Shown here: positions 47,294 to 59,884 of the stretch, piece after piece
Numbering within the stretch: position 1 is the stretch's first letter
How the letters are laid out: each line of letters opens with the position of its first letter
NCBI GenBank assembly: GCA_963678705.1
Contig: OY783210.1
Location: 18,043,331-18,107,330 of the forward strand
DNA: 64,000 bases
From: Panorpa germanica
Taxonomy: Eukaryota; Arthropoda; Insecta; Mecoptera; Panorpidae
Direction of reading: 5' to 3'
Program-made: the position numbers and the translations under genes
The notes under the pieces: generated by a model
Told to the model about the DNA's origin: nothing
What the model saw: only the letters and a program-made list of their open reading frames with translations
The model's database searches: none

Positions 47294-47339
47294 CATTTTT
47301 ATTTTGGGTTCACATCATTATTACAAAATTATATAATTC

Positions 47340-47590
47340 AATTTATTTAACGTCGGCTTAGTTCCGATGTTAAATCCTATCACCGACGGCTTCATACTAT
47401 TTTGAAAGTATTTGTGGAGTTCTAGTCCCATACATGTCTCCTACGTCGCTGCCTAATAAGTGTGCGATCATGTATGTACATAATCAATATAAAAACCAAA
47501 TGCAGAAGGTATAATGCAGACCAGGGGTTTGAACCCGAAGCAATCAGCGTTAAGCATCAATGTTCTCAACCGCTGTGTCTTCATGAAATG
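47340..47590 (-). mobile_element. tRNA-derived SINE, best-preserved copy
   Basis: Read on the minus strand, the head contains an A-box-like ACACAGCGGTTGAGAAC (about 47577-47561) and, about 25 nt on, a B-box-like CGGGTTCAAACCCC (47537-47524), the internal RNA polymerase III promoter layout of tRNA-derived SINEs. A body of about 180 nt follows, ending GCCGACGTTAAATAAATTG. Related copies occur at 8843-9160, 35905-36050 and 43638-43728. It is not a tRNA gene: there is no cloverleaf acceptor stem and the body continues past the B box. Confidence 0.65.
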
Positions 47591-47671
47591 ACATAAAAAA
47601 TAAAAATTCTTCAACATAATATTCTTTTTGGTTTCTATTATTTTCTATATTATATATTTTCTAAACATCCA

Positions 47672-47740
47672 TCCATTAATTACGTCACACATAAGTGGGG
47701 AGACGGGCAAAATATGACAAAGAGCGGAGAGACGTTTATT
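47672..47740 (+). mobile_element. End fragment related to the 43.7-kb element
   Basis: CATCCATTAATTACGTCACA, AAGTGGGGAGACGGGCAAAA and TATGACAAAGAGCGGAGAG match in order the minus strand of 43970-43890. Only this one end is seen; the remainder is AT-rich. Confidence 0.45.
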
Positions 47741-48390
47741 ATATTATATTTTATATAAGACCTTTAACTAGTTTGGTAATGCATCTTTATACGTTAAGTA
47801 TTTAGATACTTCCGTTATATATTAGCAAACATATCTATTAGCACTCTGTATTTGTAAATGAAATTGCATCTAGATACAATGCTTTTAACATTATATTTAT
47901 TGGAATATAAACTTCTATTATATTTTTGTATTCATTACAATAAATAACCGACTTGGAAAAATATATTGAACTTCATATTTATATATTTAAACTAATATCT
48001 CTCTCGAATTAAATATTCAACACGGATTTTTATGTTTCATAGCTCGTTAATAAAATAAAAAAGTGTTAAAAAGTTTTTTTTTCCTTAAATTAATTTAATT
48101 TTTAAATTTTATCATCTTCTATAAAGAATGTAAAAAAAAAGTAGGAAATGTAAAAATGTTCCCTCCCTGTTTTTCATTTAAATTTTTAAATATTTCGAGT
48201 GTCATCATGGAAATCACTTTATTTCTGTAAGAGACAAAGATGTGACATTTTTTTTGTTACAAGATTCGTTAAGGGTGTTGAAAAAAAAAATGAAAATAAT
48301 TGTCTGTCTACTATCTTATATAAAATAAAGGAGGGTTGATTATAAAATATCATTGTTCGCTTTTATCTTTTATCTAACCGTTTCAATGTC

Positions 48391-48498
<108 letters not shown>

Positions 48499-49139
48499 TG
48501 TGGGTCTTACACGATATGTAGAGAGCCTATTATGTAAAAGATGCTAATTGGAGCTTTTAGAATAACTATATATACATTCTAGTGGATATATAGGTATAGG
48601 TATATTACATTCAAAGAAATTCGTTTTGGATTGAAAACAAAAACATATATTTTAATGAGTTTAATCTCGTTTCAAAATCCTACTGTACATTTTACCTTTG
48701 TTATTATTTTTACACATACACAAACAGTGCCGACAGAATTTAGATAGGGTTGACTAATTTTGTATCATTATATTGTACCATTGATTAAATAAAGATTTTA
48801 TTTAAAATATTCTTTAAATTTTATTTGTTAGGATTAATTAATTATGATATATGAGAAACAACTTTAAACAATATGTTTGTGTTTAATTTATCTCAAAAAT
48901 ATATATTTATTATTTTTTTTTATTAATACTTCACGGACTTCTTATCAAAAATATGTATTCTCCCTAAACGCAGTTATGTGTATTTACATAACAAAAGTTA
49001 ATATTACCTAACATTAGAATATTACCTAATATCAGAAGAAGTTTTTTTAAAATATCAAACGATTTTGGAATAACTTTAAATTGATAAGGTTTTAATTTTT
49101 CTTCTTATTTAATATTGATGTACAACATATTAACTTTAT

Positions 49140-49345
49140 TGTGTGAAAATTTGAAGTCGATTGGAGTAATACTGTCGGAGATATAGAGTTTTAAGTATTC
49201 ACATTTCTGGTCTGGTATCGTTTTTCTTTGAAACTTTTAAAAGCGTTTTTCTCACACTTTGCTTTTTCAGAGTCTGTGTCCTCTCTAGCTCAAAATCAAC
49301 TGCACCGATCCTTAGTACATAGAACATAGTCTACATAGAAATTTT
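49140..49345. mobile_element. Diverged fragment related to element A
   Basis: The series TCGATTGGAGTAATACTGTC-GGAGATATAGAGTT, then GCGTTTTTCTCACACTTTGC and AGAGTCTGTGTCCTC, parallels GCCGATCTAAGCAATATTCT, GCGTTTTTCTCAAAACTAC and AAAGTCCGTGTTCACTG in 12180-12350, in the same order and spacing. Neither G-rich terminus is recognisable, so boundaries are approximate. Confidence 0.45.
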
Positions 49346-52300
49346 CTCTATATAAACTACATGCACGTATATTAATAATCAATCAAAAATGAAATATGCT
49401 ATAATCTTACAATGAAGCCAGAGCTGTAATTGATTTTATGCGAACATAAATAAATTACTCAAACTTTAAGTTGAGCGTCTATAACTGGAACCTTTATTAA
49501 AATTCCTGGGGGCCTGATAGGTAGAAGCATTTTATAACCCGTTTTATTACCACAATATAAAACTTCTCAATATTAATTTCACTTCATTTTACTAAAATCA
49601 ATAACTAATTTATTACACTGATTGATTAAGTAGGTATGTGTTTTATACGATAAATTTACGAGTACGAGTTCAGAATCTAAAGTCTTGGTATAAAATAAAT
49701 TTATAGGGTAATTTGAGAGGAGTATACCCTCCTCACACTCTCTTGCACGGTAGATAACATTAATATTGTCGGAAAATACAGAATTGATGAATTTGTGAAT
49801 CACGGTATTTGGATACAACAAAACGTAATGTAAAAGTATAGGAAAAAACACGCATGAGTTTGAATGTATTCTACATTGTTAGATTTTTAGGGGATAGTTG
49901 GGAGAGTTGGAGAAGGTTAAGGGAGGTTGTTCTTCAAAAGTACAATTGTTAACATTCAAGTTTAACCATTCGAGTAAAATACTTTACTGTCCCTCATACA
50001 GAAGAATAAAAGATAATGTCACAATAGTGAATAACGTATGAGAAGGAACTACTTACATATGTATGGAGCTAGGAGCTATTGTTATCTATTTGGATATTTG
50101 TAAACTGGCTGGATGACAAACCTGCATATATTATAAGCGGAAAAGGATACAGTTCACAATTCTAATATATGTAATTATGGAATCTAATGACATACTTAAT
50201 CTCCATCAGTTTTCATATCTTAGTTTACCATTTTAAAAATAGTCCTTTTTTGCCTTTGTGTACTATCGCAATAAGAAAAATTAAAATGGCTGTTATTTGT
50301 AGGAGATAGCGAAGGACCCCTTATAGGTCCGTATTTGGTTTAGAGAAAAGTTGTGAAAATGAAATTTGTTCAAAATTTTGTCTCTTCAGGATTGATAATA
50401 ATATGAATAGAGAAAAAACTCTTACATGATCTTTTGTGCACTAAGGCCATTTATTTGAACCTACAAGATTTATTTTTTAAATCTTAAAATTATAATAATT
50501 CAAAAAACCAATTCATGATTCAACTAAAATATAGATAGCAACACATTATATTTAGAAAATGTATTTGATGCAAAAAGGTAACTTTTGAAATGTAAAATAA
50601 ACCTTAAATATAAGTAATTTTGTATATTTGTATTTTATGTCTTCTTTAAGGCTCATTTAGAACTACATTGAACTAATTAAAAATAATATATATTGCAGTG
50701 TATTTTTAATAATGTCTTTAGACTAATGGGATTGTAATAAATGTTATAATTAATAACAAATATAAACATAAAATCAAAATATGTTGAATAGAATAGAACA
50801 TGTGTAAAACTATATTAAAATAAAATCAGAAGATTTAAATATATACATTGATCTAATTGGTAATATTATTTGGATTATTGTCAATGTCAGTAGAAAATAA
50901 TTCAGATATCTTAAGTTCTGATAACGAACGTTATTCATAATTTATTCTGCAAATTCTGTTTCCAGGAACATAACTCAGATTTACTGCTTTAGAGGATGAG
51001 AACAATTAACATTTTCCAAGATGTGCATACTAAGAAATATTTATCTACATATCTAATAATAAAACAAACTCATAATGTGCTATTCTTCCATCTATCGTAG
51101 AACAAGTGTCGACCGTGCTCTCAGTTTGCTTTACTAATTAAAATAAGACGTATATTAGTTTCGAACTGCAGTATGATGAAATATGCACTTGTATATTGTG
51201 AACGGACCTAACGTCAGTATTAGACATCAGTAAAGGAAACAGGACGTAAAAGTTTGCGTTGAGATTTGTGCGGGCTACAGAAGATTCAGTCGTTCTTACT
51301 GGAAGGGTGGCACTAGGTGGATGGATGGTAAGGGTTTAACATTTTGAGAAGATTCGTGGACAACTTAGGACAACGAAGGGTAATGGAGGGCGATCACTAA
51401 ACTTTTAGTCACGGTAACGTCAAACTGAAACGAGAACACTCAGTGAATGACAACGGGACCCTAAGCTTTACTTTAACTTGTATTGATCATCACAACGGAT
51501 TTCTTTTACACTCGAGAAGTGTTATATCTAATTGATTTAGTTTGAAATAAAAGTTACAACAGAGTATTATCTTTATTGTTACAAGGAAATGTCTTTATTT
51601 GAGGAATAACAATATTCTTTTACTGGGTCAATTATGTTTTCTTTTCTTTTCTTTTGTATTATGAGAAGTAAATGGTTTTGTTTAACATTGTTAAATGATC
51701 AACTCAAAAGTCTAGCATGATCAAAATTAACTTTTTGTAATACGTTGTACAAACTGAAAATGTAGCTATTAGAAGTTTGGAGTTAACAAATACTAGAGTA
51801 AAATTAGGTATAGAAATAATTTCTATGTTTACTAACCTGATATACATACGAGGTAAAAGTTCACATTAAAGAGAAAAGAAGTACATGTTACATATATGAA
51901 AGATAATAAAATAATGTAATACAAATCTTCGTAAGTTATGCAGCTAAATTATTGATCGAATGATTCAATTTGAATCTATTTTTTTCGAGATTTTACGATT
52001 CCATGAATACAAAAAAGTATATTTTACATAATCCACAAGTTTCAAGTCTATTTAAATATTCTAACGTCAAAAGAAACAGAGCTCCTCCTCTCTAAAGTCT
52101 AAAGCATTGGTAAATTTAAAGGAAAAACACCTATCTTCTTATTTCTTTTTATATACTTTTGAAACTGAATTGAAACCTTTAATTTTACATAAAGAGGTAT
52201 ATTCAAATTACCATAATGTTCATGTCGAAATATTTAAATTTTTAACTTCTGTGTTTACAGAGATAAAATAAATATACATCGATTTGTACAAAATAAAGTT

Positions 52301-55024
52301 CTTGGAGAAACGATACAGGAGCAGAAGATTTATGTTTGAAGGAATTCTTTATATCATTATACATATAACATACTTTATAAATAAATTACTTTTAGATCGG
52401 ATTTAAAAAACTTAGAAACACAGTTATTCTGAAAGAGATACACAAATTTGTTGTGCTGAGTTTTATTCGAAAAGATTTTGTTAAGTTAAAGAAAATTGTT
52501 TTGAAAATGTTTGTGATGTTATGTATATTATATACAACCAGTAAGTTACACATATTATTTACATGATTCTGTTTAGAATCTTGTGTATAATGTTGTTTAA
52601 GTTCACAAGAATTACTTCATTAAAATAAATGAACTTAAGTAATTGGATATAGGTAATTGATTATTCAACAAAGTAGAGTAGCTTCACTAAGTATATCTCT
52701 GAATGCTTACAACAGAACTTGCAACAGATAGAAAATAAGTGTATCCGTTAAATACAAAACATTGATTTTACTTTAAATACATTTTAGGAATATCAGTAAT
52801 ATTTAATCAAAATGTAAACCTAAATACAAAAAGTATACTTATCTCTAATGTAATGTAATACCTACCTCATTCATGCCTCATTCCCATTCACTGAGTTGCA
52901 GTGCTAACTTAAAATTTTAACCTGAAATGGAAATTTCAGCTAGAAAAATATAAAGAAATATATTAAAAATCATAATTTAAATTAAATAGAGATAGTAATT
53001 ATTGATTTAATGAAGCATATTACTGATGAACGACGCATGATTACGTTACGCAACGTTACGTTTTGTTATTTGTCGAAATTTAACATAATATAGTTACATT
53101 GTCATTAAAAAAATGAAAATCATTAAGTAATATATTAATTTAATATGAAAAACTTTAGTAACTTCATAAAATCATAAATTTATGTTGAAAGATAACTTAT
53201 GTTATGTAATTCTAGATTATATTAACCTAAAAAAAAAGATGTATAAGAATTTTTTATAATAATTCTGAAACTGAAACTGTGTTTAGCGGGAAGATACATA
53301 ATTCCTTAAACCTCTAAGAAGTCTGCTTAAAATTTTAGCTTATTTATCCAATCTAGAAAAGGTTATAGTATAGAAGAGTCTCTGATAAAAATCGACGTCA
53401 AAAAAAAATCACAAAAAGTTTGGATGTCATTTCAAAATTTCATTAAAGCGCGTTTTTCGGCGCGTAAAATTGGTCGTGTGATTTAATTAAATAAAGTAAA
53501 ACCTTATTTTAGATTTAATATGCTTCTACAATGACCTGTGACATTTCACAAATCTAAAGTTTTTAATAACCTATCTAGTAAGCAGAGAAAGTAAACGTAA
53601 ATGCTACATAAACATTACTGATATTTTCTCAAAGATATTTCTGGGAAAAAATATCAATATAAATACGTATGGTAGTACTCCGATATGAATTATGATGATG
53701 TGATATATTTACGAGTATATTTGGTCTCATTATATATTAAAATATACCAAGAGGTGAATATGTCAGGTGTCAGAAATGCCTTAACACTTCGTTTAACGTA
53801 AATATATACAAATGTGTTATTTGGGGTAGAAGTAATAATATATACTTCAATGTAAAATGCAAACCATAACAGCAAAAAGTAAAATAAAAAGAAATATAAT
53901 AAAAAAAAAAAAAAACAAAAATGTCAAGGTGGGAAAAATATGTAAATCTACCCCTATATTTATTTTAAAAGCCCACCAACTTGTCAACATTAAAGTGTTT
54001 AAGGATGTGCTCTACTCTCTCTCTCTCTCTCTCTACCCTTGTGGGACCCCTTGAAACTAAATGGTTGACAGGCAAATTAGTTACGCCGTTTTATTTCATT
54101 TTTATTGATAAATGATTAAAAAAAAACTTATAATAGAAACACGCAGGTATTGTTTTAATTAATTTTTATATCAAACTATTGTTTTATGATGTTAGAGAAA
54201 TGTGATGACATTTATAAACCTTCAAGTTTAAAGGGCATTTGAATAAATAGGGAGAGCTTGTGGAAAAAATTATTTTAATTCAAATGTTAGCGCCTTAAAT
54301 AATTACATTTCAGTTCTATCAGTTGATAACCGACTGTGAAAACATTTGATTCTCAACTCTGCCAGTCAAAATTGGCTTAAATTTATTACCCTTTGAGTCT
54401 ATTTAATTAATTTTCAACAATTAGGTGTAAATCTATTTCATCGTTATTAAGTAATAGCCATCGACTTAAAATTATAAACTACTGCAATTAAAAATCATAA
54501 ACTAAAAATACAGAAGACATATTTAGCTTTTTGTTTCTTTATAATCACCGATATTTCGAAGACCGCGACGTAAAAATTAATTTCAAGATGGACAACTCAA
54601 ATTTCAGTAGTTTAACATCGAAAGGAAAACGTTTCCTTATATTCTTGTTATTTCAAAAGCATAATAGTAATTCAAACAAGGTGGCTTTAAAGTTAACCTG
54701 AGGAATGTATTATAAATTTATAAAGCAATTATAATTAAATAATTCCGTTTATAAATGATCATAATATAAAATACTGTAGTAGTAGTTGTGTAAATGAATG
54801 AATAGCTTGGAAATTGGGATTTGGAGAATGTTAAATGGAATTTTAGTTCAACAATGTCATTGGGCGCAGAAAGGAATGTTTTCTATTGTAACTTGTATAG
54901 TCTTTTGTATACAATAAACTTTGTTCATTAAATGTATATGAATTAAAATCATTTGTTGAATACTTTAAGGATAAACCAGAATAAGACAGTTTTATGAAAG
55001 AGAGTTATTTAAATATTTACTCAC
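49346..55024. other. Long AT-rich stretch without genes
   Basis: 49890-49930 is G-rich. 51240-51420 is a GC-richer island (GCGTTGAGATTTGTGCGGGC, TGGATGGATGGTAAGG) with a donor-like GGTAAG. Frames at 49579-49851 and 53690-54054 look incidental. Confidence 0.55.
54013..54035 (+). repeat. (CT)n microsatellite
   Basis: About ten CT units, followed by ACCCTTGTGGGACCCCTTG; the C/T run also looks like a polypyrimidine tract but no convincing exon follows. Confidence 0.9.
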
Positions 55025-55053
55025 CAATTTTTGATACCGCACCATCAAATGTC
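55025..55053 (-). CDS. Candidate 29-nt internal micro-exon
   Basis: Read on the minus strand, a T-rich tract ending TTATTTATTTTGTTTCAG is followed by 29 nt and then the near-consensus donor GTGAGTAAAT. The 29-nt body contains GGTGCGG, unusual in this AT-rich setting. Frame 2 reads TFDGAVSKI with one base at each end; frame 3 reads HLMVRYQKL; frame 1 hits TGA. It lies about 39 kb upstream, in transcript order, of the 59-nt candidate at 16149, but its exit phase (1 or 0) does not match the phase-2 entry of that exon, so at least one exon would be missing between them. Lengths under 30 nt are known for insect micro-exons but also arise easily by chance. I cannot name a gene. Confidence 0.38.
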
Positions 55054-56016
55054 CTGAAACAAAATAAATAACAATTAATTTGCGGTTATATTTTTATTAT
55101 GAAACATCTTAATAATACGGTGACTCTACTTTATTTTATTATGTATAATAAAAAAGAAAATCAACATTACAATACGTCTTCTTCAAATAGAGTGACAAAT
55201 CAGATTTAAGCTAATAAGCTAAATTTCCTGCTGTTAAAAGTATACAGAAATCATTTATTATCAATTTGCATCAAATGAAAATGACATATGACAAATTTTA
55301 TTATGTGAGGTAATGCAAGAATTGCAGAAGTCATGATTTAATACGTTCGTGATGTGAACCCACATACCGCAAATATCGTGCTTACAAACTTTTAAACTTT
55401 TATATATTATTTTATTTTTCAAATGGAGTGACACTACATAAATGTAAAGAGAAAACTTATGTACTAAACTAAGAATGTTTATTATCTTCATAACTACATA
55501 AGAAAACATTCTGTTTATTTATTTGATATATATCATTTTGCTGCTTGCTAAATTTCATCATATAACTTGTGTATTGAGTACATACTAAGAAGACGGATTA
55601 AATTGATATTTTTCTACAATTACAATTAGAACTAAATGTTTATGTTATATAAATTATACGTTTAACTAAAAAATGTTATGGATAGATAACAAGAGCAATT
55701 TGAGTAGTCTTAGATTCTTTTTAATTAAAGAAATACAGTTTACAACCATGTTTTTATTTGTGTGTTTCATTTAATTTAGAATATAAATTTAAAATAAAAT
55801 TTAATATTAAATTTAGAATGCCTGTTTAGAGCTCGAAACTAGAATGATTCCCAGTTCAAAAATAGAAAAATTTTGAGTTTAAAATTAAAACGAAGTGAGT
55901 TACAGAAAGTGTCTCCTTTTTTAATTTCTTAATAAGTATTCGTAACTAGTTGTAACCCGAATAGAAATATTACCCGAAATACACAAGTGCCCGAGTAAGC
56001 CCTATCAGTCCCTTAC

Positions 56017-56174
56017 CTTGTAAGTCGATCGGGTAATTAATAGGACATACTCCATCCCGATCGGGTTATTATCTGATGAACTTAAATTATATTTCATGAT
56101 ATGAATAAACATTGCTACCGCCCTTAAAATTTTCTGCTTAACTAAAGAAAGCTCCTTAGAACTATTAAAGTAAA
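56017..56174 (-). CDS. Weak 158-nt exon candidate
   Basis: On the minus strand the pyrimidine-rich ACTTTACTTTTACTTTCTTAG precedes 158 nt that stay open in one frame (containing YFNSSKELSLVKQKILRAV and NNPIGMEYVLLITRSTYK) and end AAG|GTAAGGG, a strong donor. Exit phase is 0, which does not match the open frames of the 29-nt candidate 960 nt downstream. Two copies of CCGATCG sit near the 3' end and make a repeat origin equally likely. Confidence 0.17.
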
Positions 56175-56579
56175 CTAAGAAAGTAAAAGTAAAGTTCAAG
56201 CGCACAACATGTTACACTTTGCAATTAATTGATCTTAGTTTAATAAAATTTCTTAATGAGCTAATTGCTTCCTTACTTCTAGGTATCGTTTCATTAACGT
56301 ATTCAAATAAATTTCCATAAAATATTTTATGTTTCTTTTTTAACCTAGTTTTAATCTAATTATGAACGTAAAATACTTTGTGTCTGACTTAACTACCAGC
56401 CTCGTTTGACTTCCTGTAATTTTACGTTATGCAATGAGATTAACCCATTCTGATTTAAGCGTAAAATGAATCCTTTACATATCAGAGATTCTTAAACTAT
56501 TTCTGTTTCTTTCGTGGTTATTATTTTATAGAACAATAAAAACAAAAATCAGAATTTTACATTTTTAATCAATTAGCTG
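56175..56579. other. AT-rich gap
   Basis: Nothing recognised. Confidence 0.6.
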
Positions 56580-56970
56580 AAGAGTAGGGAAATCTTTATG
56601 GAATGAGATCTAACAAGGAGAAAAAGAACGTGAAAGTGAGGCTGAGAGTATAGGCGAAGTAACAGACAGAAAAGAAAAAGAAATAAGTGAAGGTTGGGTT
56701 TAGAAAAGTGTGGATGAAAGAAGATTCTTGTATATGAAATGAAGAGAAAAAGGAAATAGAAAAGGAGGTGTCCGAGAAAAGAGTGATAAGCAAGGAAAAA
56801 AAGCAAAGAAGGAGTAAGAAGCGAAGGAAAAATGAGTGAGAGAAAAACAAGGAAGAATGGAAAAAAGAAAATAAAGGGGAAGTCAAATAATAGACAAATG
56901 TTCAGAACAGGAGAGTAAGTGTAATGGAAAAGAGGAAAGTAGAAGAGGGAACAAAGCGAATGAGGTGAAG
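56580..56970 (+). repeat. Purine-rich tract, copy 4
   Basis: About 390 nt of A/G-rich sequence on plus (GGAGAAAAAGAACGTGAAAG, GAAGAGAAAAAGGAAATAG). Minus-strand frames through it are phenylalanine/leucine/serine-rich artefacts. No terminal inverted repeats found. Confidence 0.5.
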
Positions 56971-58976
56971 CTGTTAGTTACAGTTTAAGCAAATGATATC
57001 AAATGGAATATAAAAGAGATTGTAAAGACTATAATCTCTAAATAATTAGGTAAACAATATAAATAATTTTAATATTTTTGAAAGAAATAATTGTTGTTTT
57101 ATAATTAATAACAACGACTTCATTAATAATTCAGAACATATAGTTCTTTTTCTTTTCAATGTTTCACTAGTATTCATTTCATTAGTATTTCACATACAGG
57201 TTGAATGAATATTTGATCAAATTTAGATATAAAATACAAGACAAAGTTAAATAACATTCTCTCGTGGTCATATCATGTCCAGTGGTTTTCATTCATTTTT
57301 TATGAGCTCTAGGTTTTGAGAACTTGTGACCTGTATTCTGTCTGTAGTATGTACGATATACCGTATATTTGGAGCACGTACCTACACAGACTCTTGTTAT
57401 AAAGTATTACATACATACACACACACACACTTACACTTATCTGCATGGAAAGGTAAATAAGGGTTGGTACTTGTCGGAAGTTATATTATCCTCTACAAAA
57501 ATTTATCTAAATTGGACTAAATATACCATATATAGAAATACTGTCTTTATGGTACTATTAAAAATAGAATTAGATTTGTATGGGGTTAACAACATGGCAT
57601 TAATAAAGAAATGGATAAATGTGATTCGCTACTGAGCCATTGAATTTCATAGCCTGAAGCAAATCAAATTAAAAATATTACCGGCTGTACACAATGGATG
57701 AACGGAACCGTTATTTTGGGCAGGTGAAAGAAGGTTTCTTTTGTGTTTTCGTAGAAATAAAAACTCTGGTGTTTCTAAAACAGAAACGTGATCCTTCTTA
57801 AAAGTAACACATCGTAACAAAAGTAACACGTGTTTTCCTTTGATCTTATCTATTCCAGATGGGAATGTGTTTTGTTTACTAAAACAGTTTTTAAAGACAA
57901 AAATGTTTTAAGAAATGTCTCTTTGATGAAAACATTCGAGTTTTTGTTCAGAAAGACAAGTTTTTATTCGTGTTTTATTGAACTGTCTCCCTGGTGTGAA
58001 ACCGGCATAACATTATAACTGCGAAAATACAAAAAATGTGAGAACTACATATGTAGTTACTGTTGTTATATAAGCGCTACTTCGCCATTGACGGTTCTAA
58101 ATAATTTACATTAGTTAAGTAAAAAAGAGAGAGTACAAAGGGTTAATAACTCAACATTTTCATTCGGAACTTAATTCTAAACATTCAGCCTTGATCCTAG
58201 ATCACTAAGTTAAACACAAATATTTACTCATGTTGTTCTTGAAATACTTTACTTCAGTTCAATCTATGGCCACGATATTCTAGGCCTTTGTTACACACAA
58301 CAAATATATTAGACAATTTAAAAGTAAAATTTAATTTATTTTTCTTATAAAGATCGTGTTTCATGAGTAATGAGCTGATTCACAAGAGAATTTGGAGTAT
58401 CCAAAGACACAATAATCTGGAAACGCTAATTGATAAAACTAATAGGGTTCCTAATCATCTATAAACCTTGTGATTCTCTCTTTATGTAACTTAACGTAGT
58501 TTTTACAGTGGCAACGTAACCATAAACCCCTCTCCTCTAAATCTTGGATGGAACATATTCTTTTTCCTATAAGTACATAGGATATATTGTGTGTGCAGAA
58601 ATTCCCTTATAGGTGGCGATCGAGTATAACCAGCCTAGATAGTGGATCTATCATATATCTGTTATACGATAGAAATGCTAACTTGTATAAGCTAGCTTAT
58701 AGATTTAACTTCAGCTGTTGAAGCAAAAATAACACATTTCTTTTCACAAAATGTTGTGACTAACAAAGTTGGTCATTGTACAACTGGCTCTATCATTTTA
58801 TGTCCATGGAATTTCAGAGGCGAGTTGTGTGTGGACTTGTGGGTATGCTAACGTGTATGTTCCATTCTGATTTAAACTAAAATTTGCATATCAATTCGTT
58901 TTGTAGCCACTTGACTTGAAATTACAATCATGAGATTTTCTCTATGTGATATATGTATATTACAGGGTGATTCAAA
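56971..58976. other. AT-rich non-coding stretch
   Basis: Frames at 57369-57635, 57647-57829 and 57830-58018 have no recognisable features and no supporting signals. Otherwise nothing. Confidence 0.55.
57411..57430 (+). repeat. (CA)n microsatellite
   Basis: A short CA run after CATACATACA, 8-9 units. Confidence 0.9.
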
Positions 58977-59540
58977 AATAATTAAACGATTTTGGGAAAG
59001 TATATTATTTTTACACTATTATAATTTATTTGTTTTGTATTATTTTTAACTGCATACGAAAACATGGAATACAAAGTTATTTTCAGTGGTAATTTTGATA
59101 ATTATTACTGTACTTTTTAAATTCCATAAAAATGAAATAAAAGAACATAGCATTACTTTTGGGACATGTTGCACACATATTCATAGCATACCTATTCAAA
59201 CTTCTTACACGAATAGTATGAGTATTATTCAGCTGCAGACATTATATATACATAAAACTTTTAAAAGTGTTCAGCAAATAAAATTTGTAATTATAACTCT
59301 GTTTATTAAAATGTTGACCATTGTTGTAAACTAAATTATAGTTATTATATAATAAATTAAGTAATTAACATAATTTTTTATTATTTTTAAGTCTGAGAAA
59401 AACAAATTATGCTTTATAAAAAAAACTAATTGACATGCAAAAGTAAGAATATAAACATCCAAATATATACGCCTGGGTTGCCGCAACATGTTCAACATCT
59501 CCCTTTGGTAATAACGCTGATTGCAGACCGAGACAAGGAT
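58977..59540 (-). pseudogene. Possible decayed transposase C-terminus with element end
   Basis: On the minus strand, broken frames near 59600-59450 read RRTNEIRARI and, after a shift, LLPKGDVEHVAATQA, loosely like the C-terminal R...I..GG.hvEHl pattern of Tc1/mariner-type transposases. At 58977 the plus strand has CAGGGTGATTCAAAAATAAT, a plausible terminus. The 3' gap (about 470 nt) is long for such elements and no matching terminus was found, so this is tentative. Confidence 0.2.
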
Positions 59541-59884
59541 TTTAAAATGTCATACACATTTTATATGATACGAGCACGAATCTCATTAGTTCGTCGAGGA
59601 CTAATGTCACGTCAGATTATAAACAAAATGAATACAAAGTAGATTTGATGAAAACCGAGAATAGGTAGCGCTAGTGGTGATGATGAACGTGGTGATATTG
59701 AAGGCAGAAAAGTCAAAGCAGTTTTAAAATATATCTAATATGTTCCAGACATCTTAGATGAAAAAGAACTATCAAGACGCACAATTATAAAAATAAAAGT
59801 AATTATGTGAAATTTTAATTTATATTAAATTTTAAGGACATCTGCTTTACATATTTAAAATAGGAACAATGTGTAATGGAAACA

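Noticed and set aside
47520-47590. Possible tRNA gene on the minus strand (A and B boxes)
   Set aside because: No acceptor-stem pairing or anticodon arm, and repeat-family sequence continues downstream; it is a SINE head.
56573-56886. Two overlapping hydrophobic minus-strand frames (possible membrane protein)
   Set aside because: Hydrophobicity comes from purine bias on the plus strand; both frames are open simultaneously.
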